A DNA stretch of 64,000 bases. Origin: Trachythela sp. YZ-2020. Taxonomy: Eukaryota > Cnidaria > Anthozoa > Malacalcyonacea > Clavulariidae. The notes under the pieces are model-generated. The model saw only the letters and a program-made list of their open reading frames with translations, was not told the origin of the DNA and searched no databases. The DNA lies in the NCBI GenBank assembly GCA_016169945.1, contig JADLSH010000061.1:1798001-1862000 (forward strand), in the 5' to 3' direction. The number at the start of each line of letters is the position of its first letter. The first letter of the stretch is position 1. A program made the position numbers and the translations under genes. Of the stretch, positions 56,101 to 64,000 are shown one piece after another.

Positions 56101-57519
56101 TATTGTTTTCCAAACTGGTTCTGTTGCGTTTTATGAAGAGCGAATTAAGCTGAATTTTTTTGGTTCTATTCAGAGTAAAATCACTACAAAACTGTGCCGG
56201 ATGTGAAAACAAGATTCTGCCGTGATGAAGTTGAGCTATTTTCACTATTTGCCTTGTATATATATACCGCATGGCGTGATATTTTCGGAAGTAGTCGAGT
56301 TTCATAGAGACAGGATGTGACGCAATTAGCGATGGTAAAATGGTGCCATCGACCGTCACTTGTAGCGTCTATGAAGCGGCAAATTGCTGCGGCACCCTAA
56401 CGTAAGTATCATTACCTTTTTTCTTTTCGGGGGAAGAGATGGGATCGGAAGGGAAATTAGCTGCGGAGGGAAGGGGATAATAGTGGGCAAGCAGGGGAAG
56501 GGAAGAAAAAGAAAACCTGACACAATTCCATTCATTGACCTATGTCGTTCGTCCATAATCTGGACGAAAATGCTGATTGATCGAGAGACCGATGCTTTAC
56601 GTCATAGTGTCGCTTTTAGATTTAACTTGAATCGCGGATTTCGTTGTAAACAAATGAGTTCAAGATGAAATTCTTATTAATAATTCAATGAAATACTGTA
56701 TTATTGGTCCAATAGTCTCGCAAGAAGAAATTTTCCTTTTAAATAGACCGATCAAAAATTTAGACAGTATATAAACTTGCAACAAATAGCATGCTACGCG
56801 TATTTCATGTCACTGCTGTCAAGCGGTAAGTTCTCAAATTTCATTGCATTTGCAGGTTTTCTATTTTAACAAAATATATATATATATATTTCTACAGATT
56901 TCAATCTGTAGAAATTAGATGGGAAATGAGAGGAACATTTACATATTCTCAGGGGCGAAACTACCGGGAGGTGTGCAGGGTGTGACACCCCCCAGTCTTC
57001 ATGAAATTCATGTTTTCGGGCAAATTGATACGATTTTGTAGGGAAAATGTTGAAAATAGCCAAGGCCAGCTATGCTGTAGTTGGACCTGCTTTTGCACTC
57101 GTTGTCTATTTGTGACTTCGCCCAAGAAAGACGCGCGCGCACATTGGGACGAGAACCATAAAGCGGCTTCATTCTAACTGTACAAATTCAACTGTATTTG
57201 CTTTTGTTTTCTATTATAGAATTGAAGTGTGAAAATGTAGCATAGTTTAGAGCGATCAGTTGTGCTAAATGGTTGCTTAAAAGATTAAAATTGTTATTCA
57301 AATAGACCATAGCCTAACGTTTTTTTAGATCGTCGGTCGAGCTCAATTTCAGCCACGCCCTTTTTGTCGGGCAAAAGAAGCTACCCCGGATATTCTTTGC
57401 TTTTTGAGATGAATATTTGTTTGGGATAACGAAACATGTAGTCCTTTGGGCTTTGGGTTTTGGTCTTCAGCCTTTGCCAAATGCATATTATGCATGATAT
57501 ATTATGACAACAAAGACTT
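53126..57519. other. Long stretch with no recognised feature
   Basis: 4.4 kb, AT-rich. Minus-strand frame 53682-53909 (75 residues, starts MAEGMKFTCNEHYNKY) and plus-strand frame 56384-56668 (94 residues) are the longest; neither is recognised. Near 56950-57000, caggggcgaaactaccggga and gacaccccccag resemble ends of short DNA elements. A host gene with small exons could hide here. Confidence 0.4.
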
Positions 57520-57779
57520 TATTAGCACCATCATAAATACAAATATATAAAATTTTATTGCTTAATTAAACTGTATGGTACAGGTTATCTGAAGTAACTA
57601 TTGTTAATCGAGTCAGATAACCGCCAATGTACTTGAGACATTATAAGGTCGTAAAGTATAAAAAATGAAGCAAAAATTCAAATTCAATATGAATTATGGT
57701 AGCCTACTAACTCATACATCAATTAAGGCTAATAGAGGTTTATCATATTATTCATAATTTTTTTCTTGAACTGGGATCT

Positions 57780-58100
57780 GGGTAAAGTTTTTAAATTCTC
57801 ATCTAAATCGTTCCATATTTTTGGACCTTGGAATTAATCTTATAGGGAATTTTCCATAGTTTGTTATAATTAAAGGTAAACAATATGACATTTTGGAAGC
57901 ATGTCGAGTGTTATAGTTATGTCTCGTTTTAACAGGTATAAAGAAAATTGTAAATGGAGAAGGGAGCTTGTTATTGTAATATTCATATATAAATAAAGAA
58001 TTGTGAAGAGATATCAAATCAGAAAGTTTCAATAATTCTTTTTTTTAAATAAAGGCTCAGTATGTTCGTCAAATTTCGAAAATGTATATAATTCTACTTT
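57780..58100 (-). pseudogene. LINE C-terminus
   Basis: Minus strand: SKFDEHTEPLFKKK, a frame change, then LKLSDLISLHNSLFIYEYY, NKLPSPFTIFFIPVKTRHNY and NTRHASKMSYCLPLIITNYG. This matches the end of LINE ORF2 proteins. It ends near 57799 in a frame-changed KNMERFR. Confidence 0.7.
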
Positions 58101-58196
58101 ACAGCCTTGACTTTATTACAAAAAAGAGCAATACGTATGTATACGTATGTATTGCTCTTTTTTTTTTAAAGTCAAGGCTGCAAAGTAGAATTATAT
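58086..58196. repeat. Palindrome containing inverted LINE sequence
   Basis: Arms ataattctactttacagcct and complement, about 55 bases each, almost perfect. The left arm on the plus strand encodes LLQKRAIR, the segment expected in the LINE just before SKFDEH, but here inverted relative to it. Confidence 0.7.
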
Positions 58197-58473
58197 TTAT
58201 TTTTTATCTATGAAAATAAAGCAATCTGATTGGCTAGGGAGCGTTTCAGAGCGGTCCGGATTTTTGCATCCGGCCCGCTCTGAAACTCATCGGCCCGCTC
58301 TGAAACTCATCCGGCCCGCTCTGGATTACGCGACAAAACACAGGAGTGAAACAATTTTTAGATAAAATAATCTACCAAAAAAGTTCAAAAAGCTAGCTAG
58401 CCTAACGATAGTTAGAGTACAAAAATGAATTGCATCAACTCTAAAGGCTTCATACTAAGCACGATGCGTCGAG

Positions 58474-58976
58474 AAAACTAATACATTTGTTTTAAATGCT
58501 CGTGTATTAAGGCCAATTAAAAATTTTTTTTAGTTTTTCATCGCCGCCCGCCCCTGAAAAATTGGCCGCCCGAAATTTTTTTTTATTATTATTAAATCGG
58601 AATTAGTCGGAAGTAGTCGGAAACCGAACGTTGGCGGCCATTGTGTTTCAACATGCCTTTCGTTGTCGTGCAACTACGAAGTGGCACACAAGTCTTGAAG
58701 CCCTGGATAGGCGTACGAGTTCCGTTTAGGCATCGAAGTTAAAATGGCTCTTAACTGTGACTGATTTCTTGCGCAGACAAAATGTGTGAAATGGAAAACA
58801 ACCTTTTAACCCGTTTTTAAAAGGAGAAATATACTACTTACGCTATTAAAAAATAAATAATAAAAAAAATAAAAATCCGCCCGCCCGCCCCATGTTTTTC
58901 AAAAAATCTGATGAAAAACTAAAAAAAAATTTTAATTGGCCTAAAACTAATACATTTGTTTTATTGCTCATGTATT
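58474..58976. repeat. TIR element flanked by 35-base direct repeats
   Basis: Inverted ends ggccaattaaaaattttttt (58511-58542 in full) and complement (58910-58941). Outside them a direct repeat, aaaactaatacatttgtttt and on (58474-58509; 58944-58976), about 90 percent alike. Interior is GC-richer near the ends (gcccgcccg) with no frame. Confidence 0.65.
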
Positions 58977-59663
58977 TCAGTATTTGGCCACATTAAAGTT
59001 AAAAAAATACAGTTTAAACAGATATCATAGAAGAAAAAACTTTTTTCCATACATAAAACTTAAAAATATGGACCAACTGTAGTGAAAACATGATTTTTCA
59101 GCCCATTTGTTAAAGTACTTTTCGTATACATATTGTAAACAAAAAAAATTAAAGCCGTGGCCCTTGGCAAACAAAGTTGAGGCTATATGTTTTTTTACCG
59201 TGAAATGACCAGAAAAAAATTACAGCATACCTTGTTCATTGTCCAGTTTTAGTAGAAAGCGTTGATCGAAGTCAAAACACATGCATTCACTGCATGATTC
59301 ACTTTATGAGTTTTTTATGGCCAAAGCAAGTATACACGAAGATATCCTTGTCGAAAAAACACGGAATACCAGAAAACCAAGCCAAAACCTTTCATTCCTA
59401 TGCTTTTCTACTGCCATATTTAAAAATATCGTGTACATTTTTACAGAAACTATGTTTTTTTGTCAGTTTCTTGCCAGTTTTCTTGAGTTTTCGTCTTCGT
59501 GTTTTCTTTTAACGTTCAAAACTTCAAGTTTTGTCAGCCTCGCTTTGAATTCACAATTGCACTGATCTCAAATTATTTCGCTACACTGGAATTTTCAATT
59601 TTAATAAATTTCAAGACCTCGGGCACAGTTTTTCTCATCCGGACCTCGCAACTGGTAAATAAC
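58977..59663. other. Rest of the insertion in the LINE
   Basis: Ends at 59663 with cggacctcgcaactggtaaa and taac, like the right end of the MITE at 1747-1867. No matching left end was found below it. Plus frames 59281-59565 and 59294-59512 are unrecognised. Confidence 0.4.
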
Positions 59664-60945
59664 ATATATGTATTACCCCATACAACTATTTCATAGGTGA
59701 GAAAAGGATATATTAGTGTATAGTATAATTGTAGAAGTATTTGTGGTGTAACATAGTACCGTAGTTTAGATAATATTCCAATACTCCTTTTAATCTTTCT
59801 TGAAATATGTTGTATTTGTGCTTTCCAATTTAAATGGGATATTTTATAGAATCCTCTGTTCCACAGACATGTTTTTTTATAAATAATTTAGGTATGTAGT
59901 TTAATTTTTTTTGAAAACTATGAAAAATCACAAAGTTTGTCTTATACCAATATTTAAAGATAATTTATTTGCGCATAACCATTTATAAACATGGTCTAGC
60001 TCAATATTCACTTGTTGTTCCAGAACAATTAAGTTATTATGTGTATATATAGAACAAATTAGAGTCATCTGCGAATAAATAAAAATCAAGTAATTCAGAA
60101 CAATTTTTAAAATCATTAAAGGTCCCAACAGACTACCCTGAGGTACACCACAAGTAATATATTCGTCATCTGATTTTATACTTCCTATTGACACATATTG
60201 CCTTCTATTATATAAACATGATTCAAACCATTTGTTAACCACACCACGAACACCATAGCATTCCAACTTTTTTAATAAAATGTCATGATTTACAGTATCA
60301 AATGCTTTATACTTAAGTCTAAGAATACTCCGCAGGAGTAATTTTGTTCTCAATTGCTTTTTGAATTTTATCTGTAATTAAAAGTACAGCTTGAATGGTC
60401 GAATGATTGGATCTAAATCCAAATTGATTCTCAAATAGAATATTTCTATTTTCAATATATTTTATCAATCTTTTGTACATTAACTTTTCTAATATTTTGT
60501 TAAATATTGATAACAAAGCAATAGGTCGATAATTATTCATGCAGCTTGAAGATCCTGTCTTACGTATTGGAATTATGTTAGCCAGTTTAAATCTATTAGG
60601 AACAATTCCAGTTGTAAATGAGCAGTTGTATAATATTTCTAGCGGTTTGCTTAGACTGGTATGCAAAATTTTCATTAATTTTGTTGGGATGCTATAAGGT
60701 CCAGTAGATTTGCAAGTATTTAACTTGCTTATTTCAATTTCGATCTCTTCTCTAGTCACAGGGGAAAGAAAGATGTTATCTGGATAACAAACATCCATAT
60801 AATCAAGAGGCGAATTGTCAACTGGATCAATCAAATTACCCAATCTCATTCCAATAGATGAGAAATATTTATTAAATCTATTTGCTATTTCTTTTGGATC
60901 TCGTATATCTAAATCACCTTCTTTTAAATGCGTTGGGATACCTGT
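59664..60945 (-). pseudogene. LINE reverse transcriptase
   Basis: From 60945 down: IPTHLKEGDLDIRDPKEIAN, KSTGPYSIPTKLMKIL, FKLANIIPIRKTGSSSCMNN, NYRPIALLSIFNKILEKLM and FGFRSNHSTIQAVLLITDK. A frame change lies near 60340, then KAFDTVNHDILLKKLECYG (motif A), CGVPQGSLLGPL (motif B), and in another frame YLFADDSNLFY (motif C, Asp pair kept). Then YKWLCANKLSLNIG and SHLNWKAQIQHISRKIKRS. Last recognised wording is TLIYPFLTYEI and VWGNTY before the insertion at 59663. Confidence 0.8.
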
Positions 60946-62370
60946 AACCGAGCTGCTACAGAGCTGGTTGTGTCGAATGGTTTGATTTCGGGATTCCTGC
61001 CGTACGTTGACCTATGTTGATTGGGGTCCACGTTAAGTTAGGCATCAAAATATGCTGAACTTAGGGGAACCTTCGTCCACCAGGTTGAATAAAATGGAAC
61101 GTACTCGTCCAAGATGGAAAACTATTAAACATTGTAATCGATTCAACATCGTCTACGAAATTAATATTTTGGTTTATATATCATTGAAAGGTTATTAATA
61201 ATTTTAACGCGAGTTATAATATAAACATTTGTCTACAATTGAAATGCGAACATTGAAATATAATAATCTTGTGAACTTTGTTTCGAAGTTCACCCCCAGC
61301 TCAATAGAAACCTCTTTTAAACCGCGCATTGAGAAGTAATCGTAAAAGACGATAAACGGAAGTATTATTAATAAGCAAAAAATATTATTATTGGCTACAT
61401 AGCCTGCGGTATATCTGGCTGGCATTGTGATTTTGATGTTGTATTTCGATTCCGGAGTCCGAACTCCGAACGTGCACTATTTATACCACATTACGATGCC
61501 TAAAATATGTCAATCATACATAACTAATTAATTAATTAATTAATTAATTAATGTCAATCATAACATAACTAATTAATTAATTTATTAATTAATTAATTAA
61601 CAGGAGGTAATTTTGATTGGGTATGGATTGACTACGGGAGCGTGACATCTAATATGAGAAGAAATTGTAAAATTATAGTATTTGTGTCAGACTTTATTTC
61701 GAATTGAATTTGAATTTATTAAGTTTGCCACATACAATTTTAATCAGGAATTAGGTAGGAAAAATCGAATATTAGACAAATTAATAAATACGATGTCCTA
61801 TCTTAGTTAGTATTTTACAAAAGAAGGAAGTCTTTACCAGAAATAGGTGTATGAACCCCTAGATAGTGGCCAAAAAAAAGTTTTGCTAAAATTCTAGCTG
61901 CTGCATTTTGTGAGCTGAAAACTTGGTTTTATTTTACATGGCGGTGTCAATTTTTACAAATACAAGAAAATACAAGATCAGTGGTTAATTAAAAAATATT
62001 GAAGAAGGATGGTATAGAATATATCCGAAAAAAGCAATGGCAAATGATATCGATCTTTATCGGAAAGCGTTTCGTCAGCGATTTCTTCGGGAAATCTTTT
62101 TAGAGTCGATATGTTTAATGATAGAGTCGCCCATAATTAGGATCGGACTATCTGTGTTGAACTCGATTGGTGAATTATTTCATGATTCATCAGTCGGTGA
62201 ACTGTTTAATGATGTATTGTACTGAGAGGAATTATTGCTCTCGTTGGAAATTAAAATTACAATCGTTTGTTTCAGAGACTTCAATAAAATTGTATTGTTT
62301 TGAGGAATTACAGATTGTATTGTTCTGATCGCTATATGCTCCAACGCGTACTGCTAGATAGTGTTATTTA
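60946..62370. other. No gene recognised
   Basis: Includes an AATT-type microsatellite (see 61527-61601). Small frames only (for example 61204-61425 minus, 62037-62225 plus). Confidence 0.4.
61527..61601. repeat. TAAT microsatellite
   Basis: Two runs of attaattaatt separated by gtcaatcataacataacta, itself repeating part of the left flank (gtcaatcatacataacta). Confidence 0.85.
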
Positions 62371-62698
62371 TTATATAAAGTATAGTGCTTTATAGAGATT
62401 TCGAGCACTGATAAAACTGATAATCTCACACGTGAGATTATTTATGATAATCTCACGTGTGAAAATTATCGCTTTTGAAGTTTATGAAAATGGATATTTT
62501 ATTTTATTTTATTTTGTTTGAAAAGACTGTCCTTTATATAATAAACAGAAAAATACATGGATGCTTGAAATACAAGATTTATTTCTCGTGTTGAACATGA
62601 TATCTCACTCGTTCGCTGCGCTCACTCGTGAGATATCATGGTCAACACTCGAAATAAATCTGGTATTTCCGCGCACTCATGTATTATTCTCTATATAA
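62371..62698. repeat. Palindromic repeat, copy B
   Basis: Nearly the same as 36481-36778. The hairpin apex is longer: gatatctcactcgttcgctg and cgctcactcgtgagatatca replace gatagttcaac. Arms end attctctatataa. Confidence 0.75.
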
Positions 62699-63649
62699 TT
62701 AATCTGTTGTCCCTCGATCAACCCGCGCGTTACTGTCCATACTTAAAGTCCTTAATAGTTTTCCCACTCCCATTAATTGTTTGACTTTTTTGTTTAGTAA
62801 AAATTGTCTGTTAATATTAATTGCAGAGTGGTGGTGACTGGAATGCCAACAATGTATCTGAAATATCCTTTACTGTACTTATTCATTCAATGCATATTAC
62901 GGGCGACTGGTGAAGAACAAAAAAAATGAAAATGAGATTTTTTGTTATGATTCAAGTCTGGAAGGTAAAAATAATATAAAAATGATAACTTTATTTGCCG
63001 CCCACGCATGGCTAAAAATTGTGGTAAATTCAATTTTTTTCTTGGAAAATTTGGTATTTTTAAAGGTAAGATTATATAAATGTTTTAATCGTGCATCAAC
63101 TGTACTATTTTCAATTTGTCTGATTTTTATATCGCGTTTTAGTCATGCTAATCACCAATTGTATTAACCCGTGTTTCGGGTCAGTGTACAAATCCCGAAA
63201 GTGGCTTCGATACACGCTGGAGATAATTACATTTATAAGTCAAAATAAATCACACCATCGAATTCAAAAATATTTGTTCCACCTTATGATACCCCAAAAC
63301 CCAAATAATCCCCTCAAAATCGCAATTTGAAAATTGAATAAATTGTTGAATTTATTATATTCTCACTGTCGCGGGTGGCGAAAATTCAAAGCTTATGTAA
63401 CTCAATATGGCGCGAACAAAACAACTTTATGCAACACAACAATGTTTTGGCCTTGATACATTGACAAAGGGCTTTTGCTCTAAATGTCACAGTTGTCTAT
63501 ATATTTTTCAGATAGGTTACACCCATAATTTAAAAATTAGACATCTTAGTGATCTTACTATTGACAGTAAATCAGAAACAACATTTGAGATGAGAAACAC
63601 ACCAATAACTTTATAATTACACTTATTGCAGACATTACAATAGCTTTGT
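62699..63649. other. No recognised feature
   Basis: Short frames only. The frame at 63407 starts MARTKQ by chance (see rejected list). Confidence 0.4.
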
Positions 63650-63904
63650 TCATGGTTCGATCTTCAGGCAAGCACGATTGTAACCCATGATGACAAATCC
63701 TAGACTGTCGGAAAATATTCTCTTGGCAACAGTTTTGTTTTTCCTAGAACTAAGATCATCTACGGTATTATCAGGACCACCAACATGCTGAATTTTCTGC
63801 TGAATTTTCTCAATTTTGGTGTCAGCAAAGTTCACCGCCATCATGATTTCAACTTCATTATTGACACAATCAATACCATTAAATACACTTTCTTCAACTA
63901 GCAT
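63650..63904 (-). CDS. Unrecognised small frame (possible exon)
   Basis: 84 residues on the minus strand, starting MLVEESVFNGIDCVNNEVE, with charged, soluble composition (KIEKIQQKIQHVGG, SSRKNKTVAKRIFSD). No family recognised. It is one of the few frames here whose composition looks protein-like rather than AT-driven. It could be an exon of a host gene or transposon continuing beyond the window, or chance. Confidence 0.2.
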   Translation of the reverse strand: MLVEESVFNGIDCVNNEVEIMMAVNFADTKIEKIQQKIQHVGGPDNTVDDLSSRKNKTVAKRIFSDSLGFVIMGYNRACLKIEP

Positions 63905-64000
63905 TTAGTTGGAAGCAAGGACAGATTATCAGTTGACTTTTCAGCATGTGCTGGAGTTGAACATCATCCAACTCCAAATTGATATAAAATTCTCACAATT

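Larger units (their letters stand above)
57520..60945 (-). mobile_element. Degraded LINE on the minus strand, split by insertions
   Basis: The reverse transcriptase (59664-60945) and C-terminus (about 57780-58100) are on the same strand and in the right order. About 1.56 kb of other sequence lies between. Only a short piece of protein (around 18 residues by family comparison) would be missing. The 3' end is near 57520-57545 (aataaagtctttgttgtc on the minus strand). 5'-truncated at about 60945. Confidence 0.7.

Noticed and set aside
61527..61601. Replication origin from TAAT repeats
   Set aside because: Simple repeats of this kind are common in AT-rich genomes; nothing else supports an origin.
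63407..63616. Frame starting MARTKQ, like histone H3
   Set aside because: After six residues it departs completely from H3 (LYATQQCFG). The match is chance.

Overview
This window looks like a transposon graveyard in an AT-rich animal genome. I found no host gene I could support. The mix of elements suggests an invertebrate, most likely a cnidarian and perhaps an anthozoan: Penelope-like elements, CR1/L2-type LINEs, Gypsy and BEL/Pao LTR elements, a PIF/Harbinger transposon with its Myb-like partner, tRNA-headed SINEs, and many palindromic foldback MITEs. The organism is inferred from style only; no marker gene fixes it.

Layout. Positions 1-1.9 kb are AT-rich sequence with two foldback MITEs. 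Positions 1.9-17 kb hold three head-to-tail copies of a unit of about 3.1 kb on the minus strand. The unit comes from a Penelope-like retroelement (reverse transcriptase plus GIY-YIG endonuclease). Copy 1 is split by a CR1-group LINE (3799-8228), copy 3 by a TTAA-flanked element (13675-15302) and a foldback element (16530-16686). The uninterrupted copies show the empty sites. Positions 17-26 kb hold foldback elements, a SINE, a decayed LINE-type ORF1 and a gutted BEL/Pao element. Positions 26150-35551 are a Gypsy element on the minus strand with very short (98 bp) LTRs and a CCCAC target duplication. Its 3' LTR is interrupted by a LINE (26241-31372), and that LINE is interrupted by a 2.4 kb DNA element of unknown type (27431-29852).

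Positions 35.5-42.5 kb hold dispersed repeats, a SINE, and remnants of two LINEs. Positions 42658-46976 are an almost intact Harbinger transposon inserted in a SINE; its transposase intron carries another SINE inside an inverted repeat. Positions 47-53 kb are foldback elements and a SINE interrupted by two LINEs, one of which carries a Harbinger-like MITE. Positions 53-57.5 kb show nothing I recognise. Positions 57.5-61 kb are a decayed LINE on the minus strand, broken by an insertion. Positions 61-64 kb are AT-rich, with a second copy of a palindromic repeat first seen near 36.5 kb.

The elements do not form a pathway. What ties them together is order: who inserted into whom gives a relative chronology. 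Several junctions are precise enough to define target duplications and original open frames. Every protein-coding part I could name belongs to a mobile element, and all carry at least one break.
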